Made by a program: the position numbers and the translations under genes
Assembly (NCBI GenBank): GCA_002897115.2
Contig: BCIH01000004.1
Span: 1,330,057-1,394,056, forward strand
DNA length: 64,000 nt
Reading direction: 5' to 3'
Source: Prototheca cutis
Lineage: Eukaryota > Chlorophyta > Trebouxiophyceae > Chlorellales > Chlorellaceae
The notes under the pieces: generated by a model
Database searches by the model: none
The model's input: the letters and a program-made list of their open reading frames with translations, nothing else
Told to the model about the DNA's origin: nothing
In this document: piece after piece, positions 1 to 11,220 of the stretch
Layout of the letters: every line of letters starts with the position of its first letter
How positions within the stretch are numbered: position 1 is the first letter of the stretch

Positions 1-63
1 CCCCCCCCCCCACACACACACAAAAAGGGGATTCCAAAAATGTTACTGGGACCATGACGGATC

Positions 64-1397
64 TCATTCTCCCCACAACACATCCAACTCACCCTCATCC
101 GCATCATCGCGGTCCAGCATCTGCAGCGCCCGCATCATCTCCCGCATGTGCACCACAAACGGCGTCAAGCCGTGGCCAAGCTCGCCCAGTGCGTGAAGAT
201 CGTCGTCCCAGCCAGCATGCCCAACACCTGGCAGGCCCCCAGGACTGCTGCCTGCCGAGGAAAAAGCGCCGCGTGCAGCAGCCGCAAACAGACCTAGGTC
301 GGCCTCGGACAGCATGCCCTTCAGCTCCAACGTGCATCCTCTCCCCGGATCGCGCCATTGTGTCAGTGTGACGCGTAGCGTGCCCAGCGTGCTGCTCCAG
401 CGTTGCAGGACGCGCCGTGTTGCATCGACCCCCGCGGACACCTGTTCACTCATCGTCTGCGCGCCAGCCCGCCCCGCAGTGGATGCAGACAGCGCGGCTC
501 GCACCGCATGCATGCACCCTGTCGCATTAATACCTGGACCAAGTTCCATGGACACCATGAACTCGCCCCGGCCCGCCTCTACCACCACTGGCTTCGCTGG
601 AGCGGGGAAGCCGGGAGACTGGCGATTGGCATACTCGTCGAGCTCGGCCCACCCGGCCTCAGCCGCCTGCCGGACCTCCTGGACACTTGGCACCTTGTCC
701 GCTGGGTGTCTCTGATGTCATGCGAGGGTTGGAAACCAACTGTTTGAGACGGTGTCACAAAGAAATGTAGTCTGTTTCCAGTACTGCCTGGCCATGGTAC
801 CTTGCTCGGCGCCACCCAGTCAACACCGCTCGGGTTGGCCCAACCCTCCATAAGCATCCCCAGCCAGGAATCACCTCTGCCGCAAAGGAGACACTCGTAG
901 TGGCAAGGCAGGCCGCCACCCCCACCACGGCAGCACTTCGCACACCGCCGTCGGACGATCCCGCGCCTGCCGCGCCCTCCTGTCCTTGCAGCCGTTGAAT
1001 GCTGGTGCTCAGAGCCCGGCTGCCAGCAACCATGTCACCCTGCAGATTATAGTATTATGGGTTTGTGAAGTGCAATGCTCCCATTACAGTGCCCTCGCCA
1101 GCGCCTTGGGGCGTCCAAGCTCCACAAAGCCCCGGTCCCAATGGTGTCTCACCTGCGGCTGGCACATGCCCGTGACGGATCGGACATTTCCGCACGCACG
1201 GGACTCCACTACCTCTGCACAGCGCATTGATGGATTGGTAAGTACTGAGGTGATGTGAAAGCGAGTGCTGGCCTCGCATGACTCCACATACCTGTGGCGA
1301 CCTCCATGCCCGATATCTTCCACCCATGGCGGAGGATGCCTGCCACCGCCTTCTGCCTTGCCAGGCAGGGCATTGCCGATCTACCAGACGTTCCGCC
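64..1397 (-). CDS. Unrecognised spliced gene (5' end unresolved)
   Basis: I do not recognise this protein. Four exons read in one continuous frame: 1397-1292, 1214-1153, 1039-875 and 711-64, with stop TAG at 66-64. The junctions use good signals (CACAG|GTATGT, CGCAG|GTGAGA, GAG|GTGATT donors; CAG acceptors) and every phase closes, which is the main evidence that it is real. The readable part is about 326 residues. It has a Gly/Ala-rich stretch with a short hydrophobic segment (VVGVAACLATTSVSF) near the middle. After that comes an Ala-rich, probably helical C-terminal half ending in an acidic tail (DRDDADEGELDVLWGE). The first coding exon lies upstream of 1397, possibly before 1550, and I could not place it. 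An ATG at 1033 lies inside the third exon listed and could be an alternative start giving 268 residues. No catalytic motif is visible. Confidence 0.55.
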
Positions 1398-1790
1398 CTG
1401 GAATAAAGTGACATATTGTATTGAGTATGGGGGCATGAGTTGCTTTTAGCTACGGAAGGCTGGTGCCTCAAATTCCGAATGATCTCGAAGCCCCAGGACC
1501 GGCCATGCACTTGATTGGGTGGAAGCTGCTGGGAATTATTGAGTCACACCATGGTTATGTATATTATAGGAATCAGGGCAATGCATAACGCAGAGAGTCC
1601 ATGGATTCATCTTTCAATGATTCAGAAAGAATACATTAAATGCTCCTCATCTGCACACATGCATGTGTCAGTGCTGGCAAAGGGCTGAAAGGCTTCCAAC
1701 GGGGACCAACACACAGGGCATCGTGGCGGTCCACTATTTGATGGCTGGAGAGCAAGTGCCAGGTCAGCCTCAATCACGTGGCATGAATCA

Positions 1791-3137
1791 TCACTGAACA
1801 GTTGAAAGATAAGGTACAATCATGTCCAGCAGTCCCTGTGGGTTATCCACGTGAACCCAGTGCCCGGCATTCGGGAGCTCGTGGTAGTGGAAAGTGCCTG
1901 TGTCTGTACGGGGTCGGCTGTGCACCGCAGCAGCCCCCTGCATCAACGCTACACTGGCTTCTGACCACCGGTCTGAGTTCATCGCCCTGACCACGTGCAC
2001 ATCAAACCCTGGGGGCGGGTGCTCAATCAGCCGCGTGAAGTCTGCGATGCCGGTTGAGGTTGGGGAGAGGCAGGTGCACTTTGGTTGTTTGGGAGGCCAA
2101 ATGTCAGGCGGTGTCAGAGAGTAACCGGCAGCACGGTGGTTGGGATCAAGGCATCAACCGAGTGTGCCGTAGTCAACCCCCCTCCACACACAAAAAAAGA
2201 CACCTTGCTTTCGGTAGTCATCTATCATGGCCTTTGCCCCCTGGATGTTGAAGGCCCAGACCAGACCGCTGCCGCCGCCCCGCTCGTGGGTGAGGTTGCT
2301 GCCCAGCCACTGCTGCAGCCCCACGCTGAAGCCCTCCTTCTTAAGGATGGCATACAGCTCATTCCGGCTGGCCAGTGGCTGTGGCACACTCCCCACCACG
2401 TCCAGAGTGTGCAGCGTTTCCCGGAGCCCACCCGAGGCCTGCTTGGCCAGAAAGGGCCAAGCGTCCAGCACCCAGGTCTGTGCATCACAAGGTATGATTT
2501 TACGACGAAAATGTTTGAGTGAATTACTTACGAAGATCGGCACACATCCAGGCCACCGTGTATGTATCACCAGCACGAGCGCTGCCTTCCCAGAACCCTT
2601 CGCATGCATAAAGCCCACACCACAGCCCAACCGACACGAGCACATGCAAACCTGCAATGGCGGTTTCCCTGCTTCTGCCAGCTGTCGCGTGAGTTCCAGG
2701 GCTACCTTGCCGCCCAGGGAGTGACCGATGATGACGTCCATCCGGCGAGCATAGCCTATGCCCTGGTCGCCAAACAGACGCAGGATGTCATGCGCAGAGC
2801 TCTCCAGGGTGTGCGGCGGCGGCAGGTCCAGCGCGCCGCTCTTGCCATGGCAGCGCTGGTCCACCAGCACCGCCTGCCAGGGGTGGCCCGTGGTGGCCTC
2901 CCCAGCCGCCACCAGCTTGCGGGTCAGGGTGGTCAGGTTGCGGCCCGTGCCCAGCAGGCCGTGCACCACACACATGGTGCGGGTGTCGGGGGTGGGGCCA
3001 TCCACAGCGCCAGGACTGGCAATAAGCTCGCTGTAAATGTTCTCAGAAGCGCTGGAGAAGGACGCGACCAGCGGCGGCGTGTAGCATGGCAAGCTCGAGT
3101 TGGGAGCCGCTGCCAGCCGGCGAGCGACCCTCAGCAT
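1791..3137 (-). CDS. ABHD11-like alpha/beta hydrolase
   Basis: A serine hydrolase of the alpha/beta fold, closest in look to ABHD11/YbfF esterases. Three exons, 3137-2652, 2477-2204 and 2041-1791, give 336 residues with phases that close exactly. The first 30 or so residues are basic and Ser/Ala-rich (MLRVARRLAAAPNSS), as expected for an organelle transit peptide. Next come the oxyanion-loop sequence VVHGLLGTGRN, the VDQRCHGKS strand, the nucleophile elbow GHSLGG with Ser near residue 140, the WVLD strand, and the catalytic His in NAGHWVHVD near the C-terminus. Known relatives hydrolyse small esters or acyl groups in mitochondria; the substrate cannot be told here. It starts 367 bases from the divergent nucleotidase gene, so the two may share a promoter region. 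Confidence 0.88.
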
Positions 3138-3504
3138 TGTCTAGACTGGGCAGCCTCCTAACCCAAACCAGGATCTATAGCTCCCACCACACCTTTCATT
3201 GATGTACAAATACGATACGGCTTGAATGCGTGCGTGCAGAGTATTATGTATGCTGCAAGCGGGCGGCGGGGATGTTGACGAGATGCGGAAGTGATCCAAA
3301 AACATCGACCCCGCCGGGATACCCATAGGCCCCCGGAGTTTCCGTGCGGAAATTCCACTCGGAGGGACGACATGGAGACCGTATTCTCTCAATTGACCAG
3401 TTTATGAAGTACATAGGGAGTGCTGTTGGCTGTCTCGCTTTCCATCGAATGCCGGGGCCTGAAGCCCCGGGCCCAGGGCCCTGACCCCCCCCGGGGGCCT
3501 TGAC

Positions 3505-6092
3505 ATGACCACTCATGCCGGAGCGCTGACCTGCTCCCGGCGTGCCATGTGCTGCACGCCCGCACCTGTTGGACTTGCTGTTCGGCTGAGATGCCATGCA
3601 GCAGGGCCTCTGGGCCGGCTTTTTGGCGGCTGGGTGGTGGAGGGTGGAGGGACTTGGCGCAGCAGGCGATACCAGGCACTTCCACCAGCCGGGGGAAACT
3701 TTTTTAGAGGCGGTCGGCCACCCCCGAAGCAGTGGAGGTGTGCTCCCCTCCGGGCCATGTCCGGCAACGGTGGAGCAGCCCCATCAGACCCACAGGCAAG
3801 CCCAGCCTCGCTGACCCCGGCAACCCTGAGGCCCAAACCGCTGCGAATCTTGCATTTCAATGACGTGTACGAGATCTTCCCGCGCGACGTCGAGCCCGTG
3901 GGCGGCGCGGCACGATTCGTGCATGCGATCCGGGGTCAAACTACGGCCGACACGCTGGTGCTGTTCAGCGGTGATGCCTTCAACCCTTCCCTGCTTTCTT
4001 CCCTGACCTGCGGCGAGCACATGGTCGGCGTTCTCAACGCCGTGGGCGTGCACGCTGCATGTGTGGGAAACCACGGTGAGAACGATATTGTTACGCGCAG
4101 GACTCGGGGGAAGTTGCATGGAATCCTCCACCCAACTCCATTAGAAGACAAGGAGTGTGGTGCCTGAAAAATGCAGGGAATGGCAGTGGCCTTTTCCTCA
4201 CCCATCCAGACATCAAACATACAATCCACACACCCCAGACTTTGACTTTGGGATCGACCAGCTGAGGTCGCTGGCTTCGCGCTGCTCCTTCCCGTGGCTG
4301 CTGAGCAACGTTCTTGTGAACGATGGGTCAGTCACGCCTCCCGCAGGTCTGGCACGCAGCTGCCTGCTGGAGACGGCCTCCGGGACCCGGGTGGGTGTGG
4401 TGGGACTTGTCGAGCGTGACTGGCTGGCCACAGTGCCCTGCCTGGACGGTGGCCTGGACGGGGGACTCGAGTTCCTTGACCCCGTGGTGACAGCGCGTGA
4501 GCTGGCACTCAAACTGCGCTCCCAGGGCGCCGACCTGGTGCTGGCGCTGACGCACCAGCGCGCTGCTCGAGACACAGCGCTCGCGGCAGCGGCGCCCGAG
4601 CTGCAGCTCGTTTTGGGTGGCCACGACCATCATTGGGCTGCGGATACTGTTCCACCATATGAAACGCTCGTGATCAAGTCGGGCACCGACTTTCGGGAAC
4701 TGACAGTTTTAGATCTCCAGGTCGGCGTTGATGTGGATGGTTTGAGCGGCGATGCGAGTGCGGATGGGACTGGGGAGGCGGTGATGGCAGGAAGCGTTGA
4801 TGCCAGTACCGCCAACGCTGGCTGCCCCCCGCCGAGTGGCGCTGCCATCGACAGTTCAGGCCACCACCGCCCCTGCTCCCCGGCCATCCCACCACGACCA
4901 AACATAGTCGCAGTGGCCCGGCTCACCATGGACTCGACCACCCCCGAAGACCCGGCGACGGCAGCCCTGGTAGCGGCATACGCCTCCAAGTTGGGCGACC
5001 AGCTGGACCTGCCCCTGGGCTGGACGCACGTGACCCTGGACGCGCGGAGCGGGACCATGCGCCGTGGCGAGACGGCGCTGGGGAATCTCCTGGCCGATGC
5101 CATGAAAGCCGCGCTGGGCTGTGATGTCGCCGTCCTCAATGCCGGCACGGTCCGCAGTGACCGGGTGAGGAGTTGGAATCATTTCGTTAAGCCTTGTGTC
5201 TGCTGTGTATGATCATATCTTAGACTGTGCTACCGACAGCGATGCGCGTGCTCCAATGCCATGGCACAAACATCGACAGCACACACAACGCCAAAAACAA
5301 GCAACATCATTACATAATCCCCTCCTCCCATCCTACGAATAATACTCCTGCCATTACGAAATGTAGGTCCACGCGGCTGGGCAGCTCACCCTGAGGGATG
5401 TGTCATTGATGCTGCCCTTCACGGACGAGCTGATGGTGGTGGAGGTGACGGGGAGCGAGCTGGAGGCAGTGCTGGAAACGGGGGTCGGCGCTTGGCCTGC
5501 AGAAGAAGGTCGGTTTTTGCAGGTCTCAGGCCTGCGTTTCTGCTTTGACTCCCGCAACCCATGCGGTCGGCGCCTGGTCCCGGGCAGTTGCATGGTCAAC
5601 GGCTTGCCACTGGACCCGGGGCGACGCTACACCCTGGCCGGCAAGCAGTACATCTGCAGTGGACGTGATGGATTTGAAGTCCTGCGTGGGGCGCGGGCCC
5701 TGCCCCGGCCGCCGGTAGACTGGCCCAGTCTGGCGACGCTGATGCGACACCTGTTTGGCCGCGTGGAAGCCTTGAACGAAGGGCTTGTCAACGATGACGG
5801 CGGGGGTGGCTATGGTGTCCGAGTTGTTGGTGGGGATTGTGCGGAACCGGTGACCGCACTGTCCACAGACGGCGAGGCCATCAACCACGTGACAAACACC
5901 GCAGCTGCACATCCCCCTGGCCCGGCAACGTTGCCGGCGCAGGCACTGCTGCAGCCCTTTGAGCCGGCGCTGCTGGCACTCATTGTGTACGATGCGGCGA
6001 TTGGAAAGTACGGCGTCGCGCCGTGTGTTGAGGGCCGCATTCTCCGTGTAGACGACGGCACCGCCATTCCTGGCCCTGAAGGTGCTCCGTAA
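3505..6092 (+). CDS. 5'-nucleotidase-family metallophosphatase
   Basis: A calcineurin-like phosphoesterase fused to a 5'-nucleotidase C-terminal domain, the UshA/5'-nucleotidase layout. Exons 3505-4075, 4239-5164 and 5367-6092 join in phase to 740 codons. Metal-site motifs appear in order: LHFNDVYEI, FSGDAF, GNHDFDFG (assembled across the first intron, D completed by G|AC), LTHQ and GGHDHH. The C-terminal half has NAGTVRSDR, LMLPFTDEL and the substrate-pocket region YICSGRDGFEVL. The family dephosphorylates nucleotides or related phosphate esters using two divalent metals. The in-frame ATG at 3757 gives a shorter protein of 656 residues that begins just ahead of the conserved domain. The 84 codons before it are Trp/Gly/Arg-rich and could be a targeting sequence or untranslated. 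No convincing signal peptide is seen from either start. Confidence 0.9.
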
Positions 6093-6363
6093 ATGACAGG
6101 GCCATTGATCCATGGCCCTCTGGGCCTGCGTGTCCTTAAGGCCCCTCTTACGACCAGACAAACTTTGCTTGGAGAAGAGAATGCACTGCTGCTGTACTGT
6201 ATGCTCCTTTGGCCTTGCACCCAAGAGCTTCCCGTGGGGGAATCCCTCAAAACTCAATTCCCGGAAATGAACCCGCATGTCTGATGCCGCCCTGCTCAGC
6301 ACTGTGTGTGCGTGCGTGTGTGTGACCGATGGCACGTTGCAGCTTGCACGGACATACAGTCAC

Positions 6364-6597
6364 TCATGTCTTGAGTGGCTTCTTCTTCTCGCGGTCTGCA
6401 ATCTTGACGTAGTCGGCGCCCGTCTGCTTGAACCTGCCCCGCGCCTCCTCGCCTTCTGTCACCTTTTTCTTTACGATCTGAACCACATCCTCGTCCTCCA
6501 GACTGTGCGCCAGGCCCACACTGGGAGCAGGGGGGTTTGATGTGTGTGTGTGTGGTGGTGGAGGGTGGATGGGGGGGGGGGGGGGGGGGGGGGGGGT

Positions 6598-6637
<40 letters not shown>

Positions 6638-8729
6638 CTGTTATCCGGGGAGAACAGAGGCCACATAGAAACAGCACCGGCCAGCAGGCTCACCCACTGC
6701 CCACACCCACCACACCGCTGACAAGCCCTCCCCAGCACCCCCCCCCACTCCCACCCCACCCCCTGGCCCTACCCACTCACCGTTGCGGCATGTGTTTGGT
6801 GGAGGTTCCCCAGACCAGCGCGTACTTGAAGTCTGCCAGCAGACTCTTGTGGATGTGGCTGCAAAAATCCGAAACCGATATGCCACCACGATCATCGGAC
6901 AGCACGACAGGCTCGTCAAAATCGGGTCTCTCTCCAACCTTTTTCGTGTATGCCCGAACCAAGCCCTGTTTTGACGTTTGGATTGATTGATGTTGGAGGC
7001 GGGGTTGATGTTCATGGTCTCTGTCATAGGCTCCAGTTTGCCCCGCCAGCCAGCCAGGGCATCAACACACAGGGGGGAAGATAAAAACCCCTCAAAAAAC
7101 CCACCATCATGCCCCAGATCTGGGCGAGCAGGCCGTCCATGTTGAGCTCGTGGTAGCAGGAGATGGGGATGGAGTAGGGTCGCCGCGCGATTTCGTCCAC
7201 CTCCTCCATGCTGCACACGTCCACCTTGTTGTAGACGTACAGGCCTGTAAATGTGGTGCATGGACAGCTGTCCAGTGTCAGCGTCCGTGGGCCCCAGGCA
7301 CTCACGCCAGGCTGTGACAATCGAAGCCCTATCAGGCTCTGTCCCCCCCCCTCACACACACAAACAAAAGAAGAAAAAACAAGAGTTCAGGACTCACACT
7401 TGACATAACGGCGGTTGCCTTCGATGACGTCGATCAGGTCATCCACCGTGGAGTCTTCCTTAAACAGCAAGTCGGCGTTGTGGATCCGGTACTCCTGCAG
7501 TGGGAGGGGAGTGCTGGGATGGTTAGGTGATCGGTGTTGCCACTCCCATAGCCACGTGTCCTCGACAAGAACATTGCCCTGCAGCACCACGGTGCGCGGA
7601 CCTGCAGGATGCGCCAGACCATTTTCTCGTCCAGGTGTGTGAGTGGCGCCATGGAATTGATGGCAATGCCCCCCGTCTTCTTCTTCTTGAAGTAAATATC
7701 CGGCGGCTTGCGGTTCAACCTGATGCCGACAGACTCCAACTCCCGGGTCAGGATTTCCCTGTGATAATGCGGCTTCCCCGCATCCAGTACCATCAGCAGC
7801 AGATCGGCCGATTTGCACACAGCGATAACTTGCCGTCCGCGGCCTGCAGTGAGTCCCGGGGTCGTCTTCCTTGGAAACTGTGCACATGCTCCACAGTAAC
7901 ACCACACACATTCATGTGCGGTGTCTTTCGGCCGTGTTTGGCAGATCCCTAGCTCAAACACCCCCCCCCGAAAATCCCCTCCCCCCTTCCCACCAAAAAA
8001 AGAAAAAGGAAAATCAGAACGCACCCTTGCCCTCCGCGGCGCCTTCGATGATTCCGGGCAGATCCAGCAGCTGAATTTTCGCATCATTGTAGTGGATGAC
8101 ACCCGGGATGCAGGTGAGCGTGGTGAATTCATAGTTTGCCGCCTCCGACTTTGTCCCGGTTAGCTGGGTCAACAGCGTTGACTTGCCCACCGAGGGGAAG
8201 CCAATCAATGCCACGCGGCCATCACCGTACTTTTGCACCTCGAATCCCTCCCCGGCACCACCGCTCTGCACATGTGTGCGGAGATGTGGGCGTGGCGTGG
8301 GATTGGGGGACCCGCAAGAGTAATGGGGTGACCGGCCGAAACACAAATCATGGCAGCTTCATGGCGCAGGGGGGGAATCGAACAGCAGCGCAGCAGACCA
8401 ACAACTGCCATCCCATGCACCAAGGCACATGCCCTGCAGGTCCTGGCATTCACCGGCACGGCTTTCCTTTGAGGGTTCTTGCAGCTGTGTCCGGAGCTTC
8501 GCAAGCTTTGCCTTGAGTTGACCCAGGTGGTACTCCGTCGCCTTGTTCTTCTGAGTCCGAGACATCTGTGGCATCGGAATGCAGGGACATGGCAAAGTGT
8601 GCAGGGACCCGCGCACAGCGGAGCGGCCCGAACAGGGCCATGGGCCCTCCAACACCATCAGGCGCTTGCCGGCATGCAAGGCGTTCCCACCTCGAACTCA
8701 ATCTCCTTGATCTTCTCCAGGATCCCCAT
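6364..8729 (-). CDS. DRG2: Developmentally regulated GTP-binding protein 2 (DRG2)
   Basis: A translation-associated OBG/DRG-superfamily GTPase that normally works with a DFRP partner on ribosomes. Eight exons: 8729-8691, 8565 to about 8467, 8265-8025, 7843-7602, 7494-7398, 7244-7105, 6965-6781 and 6520-6364. It begins [11 protein letters not shown], the DRG2 rather than DRG1 N-terminus. Then come the helix [19 protein letters not shown], the P-loop [13 protein letters not shown] with GRGRQVIAV, the NKVD specificity motif and a TGS domain containing [15 protein letters not shown]. The end is [10 protein letters not shown]. Every intron closes except the second: no GT after the conserved EPSK lies in the phase needed for AGC GGT GGT, so that donor is non-canonical or the sequence has an error. 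The seventh intron contains a 67-base poly-G/C tract. Confidence 0.93.
6571..6637. repeat. Poly-G tract inside DRG2 intron 7
   Basis: On the + strand there are 26 consecutive G, one T at 6597, then 40 G. A short TG run at 6541-6554 precedes it. It lies in the DRG2 intron, so the transcript reads poly-C upstream of the CCCAG acceptor. The exact length is unlikely to be reliable in an assembly. Confidence 0.95.
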
Positions 8730-8983
8730 CTTTGCTAGAGGCTCGAGCCAGGAACACTAGAAAGAATAATAAATAGGCAGAGGCGTCTCCGTTGCTTATC
8801 GGAGCGGGGGCGGCAGCCTTTGAGAGTGCCTCAAGCTCGACGCCCCCTGACCATGCTGCCGGTAAATGTTAATGCCTCTTTCCAGTTCTGTCAATCGCCT
8901 TTCTTGATCGAGATTGATGTACGGTATATGAAAATCCACGGGCACTGCGCGCTGCATTAACAATTGCCGTTTCATTGCGGGCC
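8730..8983. promoter_or_regulatory. Bidirectional promoter region, DRG2 / FAD oxidoreductase
   Basis: These 254 bases separate the two divergent start codons, so both core promoters and both 5' untranslated regions must lie here or extend into neighbouring sequence. I see no recognisable TATA box or operator. Confidence 0.4.
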
Positions 8984-10859
8984 ATGTCCTCGAGTGGGCC
9001 GGGCTCCCGTGGGTCTGGCAGATCAGTGGCCTTGGGGCCCTGCCGGGATGGAGCGCCCAGGGCTGCTGCCGCCCTTGCTCGCCCGCTTCGGCGGGGCTCC
9101 CGCCTCCTCCGGGCCAGTCGACTGACCTGCCGGGCCTCAGATGCCGACGTGATCGTGGTGGGGGCTGGGATCATGGGCTTGGCGGTGTGCTCTCACCTGC
9201 TCGTGGCCGCGCCCACACTGCGTGTGCTGTGCGTTGATGGCCGCACCCAGAACCCCGGTGCGGCCACGGGCGCGGGACAGGGCTACCTCTGGCTGGCCCA
9301 CCGCGCCCCGGACTCGCCAGCCTGGGAACTCGCGGTGCACAGCCGCAGCCTCTGGTGCCAGGGTTGGCTGCGGGGCGATGACGCCAAGATTGGTGACCCC
9401 GGTGAGATCGGCTGGCGTGAGGCGGGCAGCCTGCTGCTGGGACGCGACGTGTCAGAGCGTGATGCGCTGGCCGGAGCCGCCAGCAGACTGCAGACTGCCG
9501 GTCTGGACGCGGTTCTGCTCGATGCGGGACAGCTGGCGCAGGCGGAGCCCGCGCTGCGCGCGCTGTGCTCAACGGGCGATACACTAGGGCTCAGTGTGCG
9601 TAGCGACGCGCAGATTGGCGGCGCCGCTGCAGCGAGGGCGCTTGTCTTAGATTGCCTCAGCCGCCCGGGGTTCTCGATGGTGCAGGGCGCCGTGGCAAGA
9701 CTGGAACTTGGCGCGGGCGGTGAGAGCATAGACGCCCTGCTCCTGGATGATGGACAGCGGTGAGGGATCGTCTGGGAAAGGAGTGGTGTTGCCTTTTTTG
9801 CTTTCTACTGTATGTGAGGGTCGCTTGCCTGCAGGGTCCTGCATGCCTCGTGAGGCGTCGTGGAGGTCTTCATACGTCCACATCAGTGGGTCCATGCACA
9901 CATCCATTGGGGGATGGACCCTTCTTTGTCACACACACCCCCCCTCGTGCTGACTAGGCATCTTCCAAAACTTGAGCCCCGAATGAAACAGGTTGACAGC
10001 CAAAAGGGCAACTGTTCTAACGGCAGGCGCCTGGACGGGTCGTCTCCTGGCAGCGGCAGTCGGTGCTTGCAGCCCTGCAGCAGCAGCCTTTTGGGCCGAG
10101 GAGCTGCAGCCACGGCGGGGGCTGCTGCTGGACGCGCCCTGGCCAACGGCACTGCCCCTGCTGCATGCCGGGATGATGGAAGCCGGCTATGCCAAGCACT
10201 ATGCCGTTGTGCCAGCAAATGGCCCGAGTGGGCTACGACCAACGAGCCCCCATGAGGTTGATATCAGTTTCACGGCCACTCGAGGGCAGGACGGCCGACT
10301 GCTGCTGGGGAGCAGCAGGGAGTTTTGTGGGTACGATGTGCAGCAGGCCAGGGAAGCGACTGCGGATGCCATCCTGGAACGCTGCCGCGCCTTCTTGCCG
10401 GGCCTACCGGGAAGCTGGGATGAAGCTGCGGCAGCAGGGGCCACCATCAATGTCGGTCTCCGTCCCTGGTGCAAGGTGGGCCCGGTTTGTGGCAGGGGAA
10501 TGCAGACAGGAAATTTTTTTTGCCATGCCTGTGGAAAGTGAATGGATCGAATTCAGGATCGTGGCATTCTCACCTGGACCTGGTCCTTGCCACCTGCCCA
10601 ATGTCCTCCCTTCCCCCTTTCTGAACTGCAGCGAGGGCTGCCACACGTGGGCCCGGTGCCTGGGTTCCAAGGCCTGTGGATGGCCGCGGGACACGAGGGC
10701 TCAGGCCTGCTCCTTGCCCCTGCCTCTGCCCAACTGCTGTGTGATGAAATGCTGGGCAGCACACCACGGGTTTCTGAGCGCACCGCACAGGCCTTCAAGC
10801 CTGGGCCACCTGGGCCCCTTGTGACCGGCCCCGCCGACCAGGCGACCACAGGGCCTTGA
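8984..10859 (+). CDS. FAD-dependent oxidoreductase (DAO family)
   Basis: An amine or amino-acid oxidase-like flavoprotein of the D-amino-acid oxidase/glycine oxidase superfamily. Exons 8984-9759, 9992-10475 and 10632-10859 join in phase to 495 residues. The ATG at 8984 is used; the TTG nine bases upstream is not needed. The first 50 or so residues are Arg/Ala/Ser-rich, consistent with a chloroplast or mitochondrial transit peptide. The Rossmann FAD motif VIVVGAGIMG sits at about residues 56-65, followed by GAATGAGQGYLW, the VLTAGAWTG strand typical of DAO proteins, and a C-terminal FAD-binding stretch LWMAAGHEGSGLLLAPASA. The family oxidises C-N bonds and makes hydrogen peroxide. The substrate is not evident. 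The coding sequence ends with a short, non-conserved Pro/Gly-rich tail. Confidence 0.86.
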
Positions 10860-11220
10860 AGTGGAGCACCTATCGCCAAGATCCCATGGGACTGTTGGCC
10901 CTATCCTCTGTACACCGTGTGGTGGGCATTGTTTTACCCCCTTTTTGTTGCCGGGTCTGAACAAATCAAACTGTATTTCCCGGGCGAGGGGGCGGGTTCA
11001 GCCGCCCTGCCCAGCCTTCTGCCCAGCTTCGCGCACGTTTGCCAGAATTTTCATGCCCGTCGATTAACCTTGCCAATCATCACAAGGTGCTGTCATCTTT
11101 CGCTGCGAGCGAGGCAAACGCTGAATGACCCGTGCAAGAAAATTATAAGCTTTTTCGTCGTGTAATGCAGTAATTAATCGGCCTGGACTCAAAGGCCGAT
11201 TCGGGTCCAGCACGGTGGGC

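Noticed and set aside
1..25. C run followed by CA repeat at the window edge
   Set aside because: It is a short simple sequence cut by the window boundary; nothing can be concluded.
6364..6759. 131-codon frame with a poly-Pro run
   Set aside because: It joins the real last DRG2 exon (6520-6364) to the intron poly-C tract. The DRG2 splice site at 6520 explains the conserved part.
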